Assembly: GCF_943181435.1 (NCBI RefSeq)
Contig: NZ_OW969598.1
Coordinates: forward strand, 1,178,001 to 1,242,000
Source of the DNA: Neisseria sp. Marseille-Q6792
GTDB lineage: Bacteria; Pseudomonadota; Gammaproteobacteria; Burkholderiales; Neisseriaceae
DNA length: 64,000 bases
Reading direction: 5' to 3'
Shown here: positions 1 to 9,800 of the stretch, one piece after another
Layout: the number at the start of each line of letters is the position of its first letter
Numbering within the stretch: the first letter of the stretch is position 1
The notes under the pieces: generated by a model
Seen by the model: the letters and a program-made list of their open reading frames with translations, nothing else
What the model was told of the DNA's origin: nothing
Databases searched by the model: none
Program-made: the position numbers and the translations under genes

Positions 1-1013
1 TTCACCATTTCACTATCAGAGGCAGAATCGGCCCCAATATTTATTTTATCCGCCATATCGGAGTATGCCTGTTGTGAAACCGTTTTTAAATCTACCGACA
101 AAAACCCGGTCGTATAGGTTGCCGCAAGATAATTCAGAATATCATTGAGGTTTAAAGGCATCACTTTATACAACACATTAAGGTTGACGGATGCCTTGGT
201 CAGAAATGCCGACAAGCGTATCGACCCCGGCACATTTGCCAACCGGGTCAGGTTCGGCCAAGATTTCAACGTAAACGGAGTATCGGGAGAAATCGGATAA
301 ATCAACCTGCCCTGCGCCGTCCAAATGGAAAACTGCCACATACAGGACATAATGCCTACTTTAGCCTTTTCGCGCCATTGCGGGTTATCGGGAACAGTCT
401 TGCAACTGACCTGCAAATTTTCGTCTTTGCACAATTCTTCGAGTTTTTGCACACTTTCTGTCAGCAAAACCCGTTGTATCGAGGGGAAAACAATAAGGAC
501 CGGCTTATTTCCATGCAAGATAGCGATGTCCCGCCTGTTCTTTTCCGCAAACCGCAACGCCCCCAATAATCCTTTATTCGGGTTAAACCGGCGTATCGTA
601 ACCGTACGCTGCACATTCCCGTTGTTTTTCGCCGACCGGTCTGCGGGTGCAATAAACGATTTCCCATAAACATTCTCGCCCTGCAACAACTTGCGGAGCA
701 TAGGAAACAATGTTTCAAACCGAATCGGTTTGGGCAGGTAGGGAACTTCAGAATCGGGAACTTTCTCCGAACAGACAGCGACGGGTATATCCTTATAACG
801 CTCGGCAAGCTCTTTCCAAAGTTCAAAACCGCCCTCGGCATCGGTATCCGCCAAAACCAAATCGGGCACGACACTGCCGTCTGAAGGGGATACCGTTTCA
901 TAACGGGTGGTATTGTGCATTTTGAATGCCATTTTGAAAACGGATTCCTGCTGCGCCGTCATCCCCGCCAACATTACGCGTACTGTTTTAATTTTCGGCA
1001 GTTGAACTTCCAT
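1..1013 (-). CDS. Receiver-like (pseudo-REC) hypothetical protein, 3' end beyond window
   Basis: The reading frame is open from an ATG at 1013 down to base 1 without a stop, so the C-terminus lies outside the window. Residues about 8-105 look like a response-regulator receiver fold: a hydrophobic first strand (VRVMLAGM), a PDLVLAD segment at the phosphoacceptor strand and YLPKPI at the usual Lys-Pro position. The acidic pocket near the N-terminus is not obvious, so it may be a pseudo-receiver. The rest (from FNPNKGLLG on) matches no family I recognise. It starts 19 bases after the stop of the FimV-like gene at 1033-2451 and is probably cotranscribed with it. No signal peptide or membrane segment is visible, suggesting a cytoplasmic protein. 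Function is unknown; a regulatory or localisation role with its neighbour is inference. Confidence 0.75.
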   Translation of the reverse strand, partial: MEVQLPKIKTVRVMLAGMTAQQESVFKMAFKMHNTTRYETVSPSDGSVVPDLVLADTDAEGGFELWKELAERYKDIPVAVCSEKVPDSEVPYLPKPIRFETLFPMLRKLLQGENVYGKSFIAPADRSAKNNGNVQRTVTIRRFNPNKGLLGALRFAEKNRRDIAILHGNKPVLIVFPSIQRVLLTESVQKLEELCKDENLQVSCKTVPDNPQWREKAKVGIMSCMWQFSIWTAQGRLIYPISPDTPFTLKSWPNLTRLANVPGSIRLSAFLTKASVNLNVLYKVMPLNLNDILNYLAATYTTGFLSVDLKTVSQQAYSDMADKINIGADSASDSEMV

Positions 1014-1032
1014 TTTTATTTTCCGTACCGTT

Positions 1033-2451
1033 TTATTTTTTTATATTTTGATTCATACGCTGCAGTAGCCGGCTCATCAGCATAACGACCTCTTCAGGAA
1101 GCCTGTCCGCACGTTCCCTCAATACCCTTAAAAACTGCCCCAACCTATCCCAATCTTCAGTACGTTCATAAATATCGATCAACGTAATATAAAGCTGGGA
1201 CTCGTCGGGATATTTCAATACCGCCTGCTCCAACACATCCATTGCCGCCTCAATCTGACCATACATCAGCAACGACTCTACTTCTTTAACCGCATCGTCT
1301 GCCGGAGACGAACCGGTGTTGATCAATGAAGAATCTTGAAGCACCAAATCCCGATGTTGCGCTTTGAATTTCTGTATATTTTTCGGCAGATACCCGTGCC
1401 CCATACCGATGTCTTTGATTTGCAGGTCGTTCGGCCCTTTTTCCAAATCATCGAAAACTTCATGGTAACCCAGGCTGTACCCCCAACCCAGCATCCGCTC
1501 TTTAACCTGCCTGCCATAGTTGCCCAACGTTTGGTAAAGCTTCCACAAATGTCCGGCAAAACGGTCTATATCCGCGTGTTGGTAATCGAGTTTCAATGCA
1601 TCGATAATCAGGTTTGCAGGTTTTTCGGAAGTTTGGATGGCACGGTCGTATTGTTTCGATGCCGTTTCGTAGCTGACTTTGTCTTTAAGGATTTTCGCAC
1701 CTTGATCGGCACGAACCAGACCGGCAATCGCACCGATTTCCTCTTGGCTGATTCCGGACACGTCTTTTTTGCCCCGCACAATCGGGATGCGCTTGACTTC
1801 TTCGGCTCCATAAGCCTTACCGTCGGCATCCGGCGGGGGCGATGCGGAAGCTGCCGTCGCAGAGCCGCCTTCCGCACGTTTTTCAATCTCCTGAATGCCC
1901 CATCCCAAACCTTCTTCCGCCAAGACGCGGATACGCAAATGGTTTGAATCGCGCTGTAATGCCTGTTCGATATATTTTGCCAAAAGTTCGGAAGGAATCA
2001 GTCTGCCGTATTTTTGCAGATTGTCTGCCAAAACATCGACATCCCCCACTTCGAGATTGATATCGAGCAGCTCGCGGATAAGGTTTTCAGGTTTCGCTTC
2101 ACCATCCGGAATGCCGTCCAGATAGGCAGCCAAAGACTCGGCAGCCTTGCCCTGATAACCGAACTGCTTATAAACCTGATATTCCGTCAGCGGATCGACT
2201 TCTTGCGCGGATACTGCCGCAGATGCGGTCTCGGCACTCTCATTCCAAGAAAATCCCGTCTGCATGCCGTCTGAAACCGATTGGTCAACCTGATCGACCC
2301 AGTCCGAATCATTGCTTCCGGGCGGCTGCCCCTGCGTATTGCCGACACCTTGGGATTTGCGCTTCGGTGTTTTCTTACCCTGCTTCGCACGCATAACCAA
2401 AAGCACCAGCAATACCGCCAGTGCCAGACCGATAATTAATGAGTTTTCCAA
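1033..2451 (-). CDS. FimV-like membrane-anchored TPR protein (hypothetical)
   Basis: A 472-residue protein starting at TTG, with GGGAG seven bases upstream. Residues 4-20 are one hydrophobic membrane anchor (LIIGLALAVLLVLLVM), followed by a basic, low-complexity linker. Two helical-repeat regions follow: one near residues 85-175 (DPLTEYQVYKQFGYQGKAAE, then repeat-like helices around RELLDINLEVGDVDVL) and one near 385-470 (EVESLLMYGQIEAAMDVLEQ, YPDESQLYITLIDIYERT). These resemble the TPR-type segments of FimV/TspA proteins, but the LysM domain and N-terminal FimV domain are absent. The anchor places most of the protein in the cytoplasm. Its neighbour downstream is the receiver-like gene. Family assignment is by resemblance only; a scaffold role is inference. 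Confidence 0.8.
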   Translation of the reverse strand: MENSLIIGLALAVLLVLLVMRAKQGKKTPKRKSQGVGNTQGQPPGSNDSDWVDQVDQSVSDGMQTGFSWNESAETASAAVSAQEVDPLTEYQVYKQFGYQGKAAESLAAYLDGIPDGEAKPENLIRELLDINLEVGDVDVLADNLQKYGRLIPSELLAKYIEQALQRDSNHLRIRVLAEEGLGWGIQEIEKRAEGGSATAASASPPPDADGKAYGAEEVKRIPIVRGKKDVSGISQEEIGAIAGLVRADQGAKILKDKVSYETASKQYDRAIQTSEKPANLIIDALKLDYQHADIDRFAGHLWKLYQTLGNYGRQVKERMLGWGYSLGYHEVFDDLEKGPNDLQIKDIGMGHGYLPKNIQKFKAQHRDLVLQDSSLINTGSSPADDAVKEVESLLMYGQIEAAMDVLEQAVLKYPDESQLYITLIDIYERTEDWDRLGQFLRVLRERADRLPEEVVMLMSRLLQRMNQNIKK

Positions 2452-2703
2452 AGGATACTCCCGATACCGTAACGAGCGGATAGCTGACTGCCTGCAACGG
2501 CAATTGTCCGCTTTTATTATTAACGATTTACTGAAATAGACTTGTAAGTTTCAAATCATACCATAATTTAACGTTTGACAATATGCCTTCTGCACAAGCC
2601 TTGCCATATGACCTCTTATGTTTTATACGTTTAAATGTATTTGTCGGGCACTATCTGTTTACACCCATTCCTTAATTAGTCTTTTCCTTTTATTTTCAAA
2701 AAG

Positions 2704-4035
2704 TTATTTTCCTGTTTGCGGCAACAAATCGAATACGGCGACAGACTCGGTATGGGATGTCTGGGCAAACATATTCATTATCCCTGCCCCGCTGAGTATA
2801 TAGCCTTTTTCAACCAACACGCCCGCATCCCGTGCCAAAGTGGAAGGGTTGCAGGATACATAAACGATTTTTTGCGGAAGATAGGGTGTATGCAGCGATT
2901 TGACGACTTCATACGCACCGCTTCTGGGAGGGTCTATCAGCATTTTGTCAAACCTTCCCCAAGAGGCGACTGTCTTTTCGGTGCAATCAAAGAGGTTGGC
3001 AGCAATAAAATCCGTCTGTCTGTCGCAACCGTTCAACCGTGCATTTTGCTGGGCGCGCCTGACCAGGTTTTCCGCACCTTCGATGCCGACGACATCCGCC
3101 CCGCTCTTGGCTATGGGCAGACTGAAATTGCCCAAACCGCAAAACAGGTCGGCAACTCGCTCACCCTGACGTATGTCGAGCATTTTTACGGCGCGTGAAA
3201 CCATCAGCCGGTTGGTATCTGTATTAATTTGCGTAAAATCTCCCGGACGGAATGGCATTTCAATGCCGAATTCAGGTAATGTATATTTTAATGTTTTGTC
3301 TGTTTTGGGATAAAACGGTTGCGATACGCCCCCTTCGATTTGCAGCCAAACCTGCCAGCCGTCCGACAATTCCGAATCAAACCACTGCCGAATCCGGTTT
3401 TCTTCGTTCTGCCGAAGTTTGCTTTTGAACGCGATGTTCAATACGGTGATTTCACTGCCGCGATAAAACTCGGCAAAACGGGCAACACTTCCCTCTTCCG
3501 CCAAATCCTGCAAAAGCCCCCTGATGGCGGACAGTTTGTCTGAAACCGGCTTCGGAAGAAGCATACATGACGAAATATCCACCACATCATTCGTTTTCTT
3601 TGCCTGAAACCCCAGTTTCAGACGGCATAGTTTGTCTAATGACACACTGAACCGCGCCCTGTCCCGATAATGCCATACATGTCCGTAAATCGGCGGCAAT
3701 ATCTGCTGCGGCCTGACCTTGCCGATACGCTCGAGCTGCTCTTCCATCATCCTTTGTTTGAACGCCACCTGCGCCGCCGGGGAAATATGTTGCAGGGAAC
3801 AACCGCCGCAGCGTTCAAAATAACGGCACTGCGGGACGGTACGCTCATCTGAAACTTTGAATATCGCCACCGCCTCCGCTTCGTCAAACTGCTTTTTCTG
3901 TCTGACAATCCGAAAACCGACTCTTTCAGACGGCAATGCCCCTTTAATAAAAACCGTTTTGCCGCCAACCTTTGCCACACCCCTGCCTTCATAATCCAAG
4001 GCGGAAATTTCCGCGACATTTGTTTCCGTCTCCAT
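2704..4035 (-). CDS. rlmD: 23S rRNA (uracil-1939 C5)-methyltransferase RlmD
   Basis: RlmD (RumA) methylates U1939 of 23S rRNA using S-adenosylmethionine. An N-terminal TRAM-type beta domain (around GRGVAKVGGKTVFIKG) is followed by the iron-sulfur cysteine signature CRYFERCGGC, with a fourth Cys expected further on in the SSCMLLPKP stretch. The methyltransferase half has the SAM-binding VADLFCGLGNFSLPIA, the catalytic IDPPRSG and the VSCNPSTLARD motif with the nucleophilic Cys. I chose the ATG at 4035 because the product (443 aa) then begins just before the TRAM domain, as in relatives; the frame stays open to an ATG at 4080. It is transcribed divergently from the L,D-transpeptidase gene. The cysteine pattern supports RlmD over the related TrmA. 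Confidence 0.93.
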   Translation of the reverse strand: METETNVAEISALDYEGRGVAKVGGKTVFIKGALPSERVGFRIVRQKKQFDEAEAVAIFKVSDERTVPQCRYFERCGGCSLQHISPAAQVAFKQRMMEEQLERIGKVRPQQILPPIYGHVWHYRDRARFSVSLDKLCRLKLGFQAKKTNDVVDISSCMLLPKPVSDKLSAIRGLLQDLAEEGSVARFAEFYRGSEITVLNIAFKSKLRQNEENRIRQWFDSELSDGWQVWLQIEGGVSQPFYPKTDKTLKYTLPEFGIEMPFRPGDFTQINTDTNRLMVSRAVKMLDIRQGERVADLFCGLGNFSLPIAKSGADVVGIEGAENLVRRAQQNARLNGCDRQTDFIAANLFDCTEKTVASWGRFDKMLIDPPRSGAYEVVKSLHTPYLPQKIVYVSCNPSTLARDAGVLVEKGYILSGAGIMNMFAQTSHTESVAVFDLLPQTGK

Positions 4036-4140
4036 TCCCAAAACCGTCCATACTGTACCGAAACGCATATTTTCGCACAAAACCGCACGGTTTCAGGTAT
4101 GATTTGCCAAAACACCATCGAACGCACACTACATTTTGAT

Positions 4141-5115
4141 ATGAATAAAACAATCTGCCTCACCGCCGTACTGTCTATAACCAGTTTTTCATACGCGCAT
4201 ACAGTTATTCCCGATGTCTCCCCCGTCGCGCAAGGTCAACATGTCTTCATCAACATCCCTCAACAACGCCTGTTTCTCTACACCGACGGCAAACTGACCA
4301 AGGTTTATCCCGTTGCAGTAGGTCGGGCGATGACGCAAACCAATCTAGGCGAACATAAAATCGGTGCAAAAGCCTACAACCCCGTTTGGCACATCCCCAA
4401 ATCCATACAAAAAGAACGCGGTGACGGCGTGAAAACCATAGCCGCCGGCCCGGACAACCCTTTGGGGCCGGTTTTTGTCCGCTTAGGCGACCCGAAACTC
4501 GGTTTGGGCATACACGGAACCAATGCGCCGGCCAGCGTCCCCGGGGTTCGGAGTCACGGCTGCGTCCGCATGAAATCGCCCGACGCGCTCGAGTTTGCCA
4601 AAACCATCGCCAGCGGCTCGCCCGCCTCCGTCATCTATCAAATGGCCGGTCTTAACGAAGACGCAGGAAACAACCTTTGGCTTGCAGCCTTCCACGACCC
4701 TTACGGTAAGAACAACCTTGACATCGCTTCTCTGAAAAAAAGTATTGCACAATGGGCAAAAACACAGGGTAAAACCATCGCATCCGGTAAAATCGATGCC
4801 GTACTTAAAGCACGTACCGGCGCGCCCGTCTGCCTGACCTGCGGAAAAAACGGCAAGCTAAAGATGCCGCTCAAATCGCTGGCGTGGATACAGGGTTCTT
4901 CCTCATACAGCCAACCCGAAACACCGGCACAAGCCATCCAATCCAATCCTGCCGAACCGTCTGTCCCGCAGACTGAAGAAAAACAGCCTGCTCAAAGCAT
5001 CCGCCCCGTTCCCATCCTACCTTCCAATAGAAGGCCTGCTGTCGAATCCGTACCTCAGGCAGAAACAGAAACCCTTGAAAATACTGCTTCTGAAACGATC
5101 GACCTGCTATTCTAG
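4141..5115 (+). CDS. Periplasmic L,D-transpeptidase (YkuD/ErfK family)
   Basis: A 324-residue exported protein. The ATG at 4141 gives a typical signal peptide (residues 1-20, ending SFSYA before HTVIP); an upstream in-frame start at 4099 would bury it. The YkuD catalytic domain covers about residues 35-190. The active-site signature HGTNAPASVPG...SHGCVRM contains the catalytic His and Cys near residues 125-145. Such enzymes form 3-3 crosslinks in peptidoglycan or attach proteins to it. The C-terminal 100 residues are Pro/Gln/Glu-rich and low complexity, perhaps a periplasmic tether. A small CLTCGKNGK stretch near residue 237 precedes this tail. Whether it crosslinks or cleaves cannot be told from sequence. 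Confidence 0.9.
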   Translation: MNKTICLTAVLSITSFSYAHTVIPDVSPVAQGQHVFINIPQQRLFLYTDGKLTKVYPVAVGRAMTQTNLGEHKIGAKAYNPVWHIPKSIQKERGDGVKTIAAGPDNPLGPVFVRLGDPKLGLGIHGTNAPASVPGVRSHGCVRMKSPDALEFAKTIASGSPASVIYQMAGLNEDAGNNLWLAAFHDPYGKNNLDIASLKKSIAQWAKTQGKTIASGKIDAVLKARTGAPVCLTCGKNGKLKMPLKSLAWIQGSSSYSQPETPAQAIQSNPAEPSVPQTEEKQPAQSIRPVPILPSNRRPAVESVPQAETETLENTASETIDLLF

Positions 5116-5138
5116 ACCATTCTTTCCAGCAAAAACAA

Positions 5139-5171
5139 AATGCCGTCTGAACTGTCTTTCAGACGGCATTT
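5139..5171. terminator. DUS inverted-repeat terminator
   Basis: ATGCCGTCTGAA and its complement TTCAGACGGCAT face each other across a short loop, preceded by A-rich and followed by T-rich bases. It lies between the convergent L,D-transpeptidase and PepSY genes and can serve both strands. Confidence 0.85.
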
Positions 5172-5196
5172 CGCATTCATCTTCCCATCAAAGAAA

Positions 5197-5481
5197 TCAG
5201 TAATCAACCTGCTCTTTGATAATTTTCAAGTCCGGATAAGACAACACGATGTCGTATTCACGGCCGTTTTTATAGGCCTCTACTTCCAGCACAGGCTTAC
5301 CCCAATGGTCATCGGCATCGACATCGTGAACTTGATAACCGCGCTGTTCCAACATTTTTACGGCTTTTGTGCGGTTTTGTTCAAAATGGGGATCACTGTA
5401 AATCTGACGCTCGGCAGAGTCGCTGGCAAATGCGGTTGCGGCACTCAGGGAAACAACGGCAGCCAATAACAGTTTTTTCAT
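5197..5481 (-). CDS. Small periplasmic PepSY-like protein
   Basis: Starting at the ATG at 5481, the 94-residue product has a clear signal peptide (MKKLLLAAVVSLSAATAFAS, cleavage near residue 19-20). A purine-rich GGACTGAAA lies just upstream. The mature ~75 residues fit a PepSY-type fold: a helix (NRTKAVKMLEQRGYQVHDV) then strands ending KNGREYDIVLSYPDLKII. PepSY domains usually modulate proteases or bind metal or peptides in the periplasm. The upstream extension to 5550 lacks signal-peptide character and is not used. The role here is unknown; it stands alone between aspS and the L,D-transpeptidase gene. Confidence 0.8.
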   Translation of the reverse strand: MKKLLLAAVVSLSAATAFASDSAERQIYSDPHFEQNRTKAVKMLEQRGYQVHDVDADDHWGKPVLEVEAYKNGREYDIVLSYPDLKIIKEQVDY

Positions 5482-5596
5482 TTTCAGTCCTTTCTTTATC
5501 GACTTATTGAACAAGGGGTGTTTTTCAATGCCGCCATTAAAACACAGCAAAATTAGGTTTGAATTAGCAGGAAGTTAAGAAGCGTAAATGCCGTCT

Positions 5597-5624
5597 GAAA
5601 AAAACAGAGCCGTCAAACGGCTCC
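5597..5624 (-). terminator. aspS: Rho-independent terminator of aspS
   Basis: On the minus strand GAGCCGT-ttg-ACGGCTC forms a GC-rich hairpin followed by TGTTTTTTT just after the aspS stop. A single DUS lies right behind it. Confidence 0.85.
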
Positions 5625-5631
5625 GTTTTCC

Positions 5632-7440
5632 TTATGCTTCTTTGGTTTCAGCCACCTTTTGACGCAGACGCAGGCTCAATTCACGCAACTGCTTGTCGTC
5701 CACGCTGTTGGGCGCGTTGGTCAGCAGGCATTGGGCACGTTGTGTTTTCGGGAAGGCAATCACGTCGCGGATAGATTCGGCACCGGTCATCAGCGTTACC
5801 AGACGGTCGAGGCCGAATGCCAAACCGCCGTGAGGAGGCGCACCGAATTTCAGGTTGTCCAAGAGGAAGCCGAATTTCTCTTGTTGCTCTTCAGGGCTGA
5901 TTTTCAGCGCGGCAAACACTTTCTCTTGCACGTCTGCACGGTGGATACGGATAGAGCCGCCGCCGATTTCCCAGCCGTTCAATACCATATCGTAGGCACG
6001 GGCCAGGCAGTTTGCAGGGTCGGAAACCATCAGGTCTTCATGACCTTCTTTAGGCGCGGTAAACGGATGGTGTACGGCAACGTAGCGGTCGGCTTCTTCG
6101 TCGTATTCGAACATCGGGAAATCGACAACCCACAAAGGTTTCCATTCGTCTACGAAGTAGCCGTTGTCTTTGCCGTGTTCCAAGCCGACTTTGATACGCA
6201 ATGCGCCGATGGCTTCGTTCACGACTTTGGTTTTGTCTGCGCCGAAGAAGATAATATCGCCGTTTTGTGCGCCGGTACGCTCGATGATTTCTTTCAGGGC
6301 GTTTTCAGACAGGAATTTCACGATTGGAGATTGCAGGCCGCTGTCTTCGCCGTTTGAGAGGTTGCCCACATCGTTCACTTTGATGTACGCCAAACCTTTC
6401 GCGCCGTAGATGCCGACAAATTTAGTGTATTCGTCGATTTCTTTGCGGCTGAATTTCGCGCCGTTCGGTACGCGCAGGGCAACCACGCGGCCGCCTTTCA
6501 TGTCGGCTGCGCCACGGAAGACTTTGAATTCTTCCGTTTTCATCAGGTCGGTCAGCTCGGTGAATTTCAAGTTGATGCGCATATCCGGTTTGTCAGAGCC
6601 GTAGTAGAACATGGCTTCAGAGTAAGGCATGCGTGGGAAGTCGCCCAAATCTACGCCCAATGCATCTTGGAAGACTTGTTTCGCCATACCTTCAGTGATG
6701 TCCATGATTTCATCCTCGTTCAGGAACGAGGTTTCCAAGTCGATTTGAGTGAATTCAGGTTGACGGTCGGCACGCAAGTCTTCGTCACGGAAACATTTGG
6801 TGATTTGGTAGTAACGGTCGAAACCGGCTACCATCAGCAATTGTTTGAACAATTGCGGAGATTGCGGCAGAGCGAAGAATTCGCCCGGATGGACGCGGCT
6901 CGGCACGAGGTAGTCGCGCGCGCCTTCAGGCGTGGAGCGGGTCAGCATTGGGGTTTCGATGTCGATGAAGCCTTGTGCGTCCAAGTAGCGGCGAACGCCC
7001 ATAGCAACTTGGTAACGCAGGCGCAGGTTGCGTTGCATGGCAGGACGGCGCAAGTCGATAACGCGGTTGGTCAGGCGAACGTTTTCGCTGATATTTTCAT
7101 CGTCGATTTGGAACGGAGGCGTAGCGGCAGCGTTCAAGACTTCGATTTCTTTGGCAAGAATCTCGATTTTGCCGGAAATCATTTTGTCGTTGGTCGTACC
7201 TTCGGGACGGTTGCGTACGCGGCCGGTAATGCTCAAAACGTATTCGTTACGGGCGGAATCGGCAGCGGCAAACGCTTCGGGCGTATCGGGATCGATCACG
7301 ACTTGGACGATGCCTTCGCGGTCGCGCAGGTCGATAAAAATCACACCGCCGTGGTCGCGCCGGCGGTGTACCCAGCCTTTGACGGTAACGGTTTGGTCTA
7401 AGTATTGCTCGCTGATCAGGCCGCAATAGTTGGTACGCAT
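5632..7440 (-). CDS. aspS: Aspartyl-tRNA synthetase
   Basis: A 602-residue class II synthetase that charges tRNA-Asp (possibly tRNA-Asn too). The N-terminal OB-fold anticodon-binding domain (residues 1-110) contains [20 protein letters not shown]. Motif 2 ([18 protein letters not shown]) is near residue 220, and motif 3 ([14 protein letters not shown]) near residue 540. The long insertion between motifs 2 and 3 is the bacterial GAD domain. The start is preceded by AGGTGA. Many bacteria without a separate AsnRS use a non-discriminating AspRS with GatCAB; the sequence alone does not show which type this is. Confidence 0.97.
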   Translation of the reverse strand: MRTNYCGLISEQYLDQTVTVKGWVHRRRDHGGVIFIDLRDREGIVQVVIDPDTPEAFAAADSARNEYVLSITGRVRNRPEGTTNDKMISGKIEILAKEIEVLNAAATPPFQIDDENISENVRLTNRVIDLRRPAMQRNLRLRYQVAMGVRRYLDAQGFIDIETPMLTRSTPEGARDYLVPSRVHPGEFFALPQSPQLFKQLLMVAGFDRYYQITKCFRDEDLRADRQPEFTQIDLETSFLNEDEIMDITEGMAKQVFQDALGVDLGDFPRMPYSEAMFYYGSDKPDMRINLKFTELTDLMKTEEFKVFRGAADMKGGRVVALRVPNGAKFSRKEIDEYTKFVGIYGAKGLAYIKVNDVGNLSNGEDSGLQSPIVKFLSENALKEIIERTGAQNGDIIFFGADKTKVVNEAIGALRIKVGLEHGKDNGYFVDEWKPLWVVDFPMFEYDEEADRYVAVHHPFTAPKEGHEDLMVSDPANCLARAYDMVLNGWEIGGGSIRIHRADVQEKVFAALKISPEEQQEKFGFLLDNLKFGAPPHGGLAFGLDRLVTLMTGAESIRDVIAFPKTQRAQCLLTNAPNSVDDKQLRELSLRLRQKVAETKEA

Positions 7441-7497
7441 AAAATCACCTTTTATTAATTTAAACTGAAAACAGAAAATGCCGTCTGAACGGCGGCT

Positions 7498-8199
7498 TTA
7501 TTGTTGTTCGGGCAAATCCGCCTTTTCAGACGGCATAGGTCCTGCCAATGTTTTGACGGGCAGGTCGTCAGGGATGACCATACCCAGCGAAATCACATAT
7601 TTCAACGCTTCGTCCACGCTCATATCGAGTTCGCGCACATCACTTTTCTTTACCATAATATAGTAACCGCCGGTCGGGTTGGGCGTGGTCGGGACATACA
7701 CGGAAAGATAATCTCCATCCTGCGGCAATGCGGCCTTAAGTGCGTTCGACACCTGCCCTGACACGAAAGCAATCGTCCAAATACCGGGCTGGGGAAACGG
7801 CACGAGTACCGGTGTTTTAAACGAACGGCTGCTGTCGGACAGCAGCGATTCGGATACTTTTTTCACACTCGAATAGATGGATTTGACAACCGGAATCCGC
7901 CCCAACAAGCTGTCCCACGCGGCGAGGATCTGCCGGCCCAATACGTTGGCGGCAAACAATCCGGTTACAAACAATACGGCAATGGCAACAATAACGCCGA
8001 GTCCCGGGATATTGAAGCCCAAAACATATTGCGGCCGCCATTGCTTCGGCAGCAGGTTGACAAGCTGGTCGGACGCGGAAACGATATAGGAAATCACCCA
8101 AACCGTTACCGCAATCGGCAGCCAGACCAAAATGCCCGTAATCAGATATTTTTTTAACGCCTTGGCAGCTTTGCCGCCTTCGGCTGCAGGTTCCGTCAT
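7498..8199 (-). CDS. DUF502 family inner-membrane protein
   Basis: A 233-residue membrane protein of the DUF502 family. Two strong membrane segments are visible: about residues 18-40 (YLITGILVWLPIAVTVWVIS) and 65-88 (LGVIVAIAVLFVTGLFAANV). A conserved soluble part follows (IPVVKSIYSSVKKV, then GGYYIMVKKSDVRELDMS). The ATG at 8199 is preferred over that at 8235 because it gives a short polar N-terminus before the first membrane segment. The C-terminus runs through a DUS, which encodes the MPSEK near the end. Function is not established; no transport motif is visible. Confidence 0.88.
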   Translation of the reverse strand: MTEPAAEGGKAAKALKKYLITGILVWLPIAVTVWVISYIVSASDQLVNLLPKQWRPQYVLGFNIPGLGVIVAIAVLFVTGLFAANVLGRQILAAWDSLLGRIPVVKSIYSSVKKVSESLLSDSSRSFKTPVLVPFPQPGIWTIAFVSGQVSNALKAALPQDGDYLSVYVPTTPNPTGGYYIMVKKSDVRELDMSVDEALKYVISLGMVIPDDLPVKTLAGPMPSEKADLPEQQ

Positions 8200-8341
8200 C
8201 TTGCTTGATTCCGACAAAGTCCGTACAAACCGCACATTATACGCGTTTGCCCGGATTCAAACGAATTTTTTATCCCGCCCCGCCAAACCGCCGGCGGCTT
8301 CAGACGGCACGGCAACTTGATATGCCGTCTGAACACGCGGT

Positions 8342-9230
8342 TCAGATGCCGTCCCAGTCGTTGAACATCAACCCGATACCGATACCGTTCTGCTTGTGGT
8401 TGTAGTCGATCAGGCTCTCGCCGTAACCGTGGAATCCGCGTACCACGCCTTTGAGCTTGCCCTTAATCGGAAACGTGTAGGCGGCTTCAATCGCGCCGTA
8501 GCCCGTTTTGGGGTTGTAGCGCAATACGGAATACACATTCTGCCTGTCGTTCAGGCGGTACTGCAGCTTCACGTCGCCATACCCCATATAGTCGGCAATA
8601 TCCGGGTTATCGTTTTGATCGCCTCCTTGATCAAATACGCGCATCCACACACGCGGCACTACGGTCAACCTTCCCCATTCCATCCCCGCCACAGCATAAA
8701 TCCTATTCCACGAACGCGACTCCGGACGGCTTTGCCCGTTGGACTGGTGAACAAAACCTGTACCAAGCATACGCAGCCTGCCGCCAAAGGGAAGGTCTGC
8801 CTTCACAGGCTGGGTCAGGAAAATTTCAGGTTTGTAATCCGTATTGCGGAACGGCGCGGATTTCCTGCCTTGGTTGTAAATCTGCCAATCGGATTTTTGG
8901 GTGTAGCCGAACCACAGATCCGCGCGGGTTTTAAACAAATCTTCGGCAATTTTGCTTTTAAACGAAACCTGCAATTTGGTTTCCGCACGTTTCTGCTGTC
9001 CGAATTTTTCCTGTACAGTCGTACCGCGCGTCGGCGAACCCGGGGCATAATTGGGCGAACTGTTGTACCAGAGCGGCATAAGGTACATCGGATTATGCTC
9101 GCGTACACTCAGAAGCCCTCGCGTATCGTTTCTATCTAAATCATACATCAGGCTCAGCGGCGTATATGGCTTCCGTATCTCCTGCTTGATCGTCGGACGA
9201 CACATCTTCGTCAACCACGATTACAGCCTC
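8342..9230 (-). pseudogene. pldA: pldA remnant: outer membrane phospholipase A, 5'-truncated and frameshifted
   Basis: From about 9166 down to 8342 the frame encodes the C-terminal ~270 residues of a phospholipase A1/OMPLA-type beta barrel (YTPLSLMYDLD, SPNYAPGSPTRGTTVQEKFG, GFVHQSNGQS with the family's catalytic His and Ser, closing with a barrel strand to MFNDWDGI). Above 9166 the match continues in another frame (EAVIVVDED...DTEAIY) up to about 9230. A two-base loss, probably a TA dinucleotide, therefore breaks the gene. Beyond 9230 the sequence becomes an IS element, so the signal peptide and N-terminus are missing. The ATG at 9214 would only make a scrambled start without an export signal. 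Loss of OMPLA is expected. Confidence 0.85.
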
Positions 9231-9683
9231 TTTCTCCGATTATGGATTTGTTTAACGGGGAAATCGTCAGTTACCGTATTCAAACCCGCCCGACTTTCAA
9301 TTTGGTCGGCGAGATGCTGAAAGGTACGCTGGAGAAACTGGGAGCGTCTGAAAAGCCGATACTGCATTCGGATCAAGGTTGGCAACATCAGATGTTTTTT
9401 ATCAAAAGCAGTTGAAAGACAACGGTCTGGTTCAGAGTATGTCCCGCAAGGGAAACTGCTTGGACAATGCGGCAATGGAAAGTTTCTTCGGAACGTTGAA
9501 ATCGGAATGTTTCCATACGTGCAAATATGATTCCGTTACCGAATTGGAAGTGGCACTGCACGAATATATCCGTTACTACAACAACGATAGAATCAAGTTG
9601 AAATTAAAAGGACTGAGCCCTGTTCAGTACAGAATTCAGTCCCTGAAAGCCGCTTGATTAAACTGTCCAACTTTTTGGGGTCA
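9231..9683 (+). mobile_element. 3' fragment of an IS3-family insertion sequence with frameshifted transposase
   Basis: The frame from 9242 reads MDLFNGEIVSYRIQTRPTFN and on to ILHSDQGWQHQM, the middle of an IS3-type orfB integrase with the second catalytic Asp. Near 9392 a small indel shifts to the frame starting at 9379, which gives LKDNGLVQSMSRKGNCLDNAAMESFFG, with the catalytic Glu, through to 9657. The first third of orfB, orfA and the left end are absent. The right terminal inverted repeat is visible at 9664-9683 (TGTCCAACTTTTTGGGGTCA). The left side abuts pldA directly, so this is a deletion or rearrangement junction and not a simple insertion. It is inactive. Confidence 0.85.
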
Positions 9684-9800
9684 GTTCAAAAGCGGGGTTT
9701 GTTTTGTTTCATCAGAACCGATTAAAGTTTGATACGTAAACCTCTTCTCTTATACAGAAGAGAAATCCAACCCTACCCATCGGCGAGATGCTTTTAAAGC

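Noticed and set aside
461..901. A 146-codon minus-strand frame in the first kilobase
   Set aside because: It overlaps, in another frame, the continuous receiver-like gene running from 1013 to the window edge.
6667..7401. A 244-codon plus-strand frame opposite aspS
   Set aside because: It is a shadow of the synthetase codon pattern, with no start signal.
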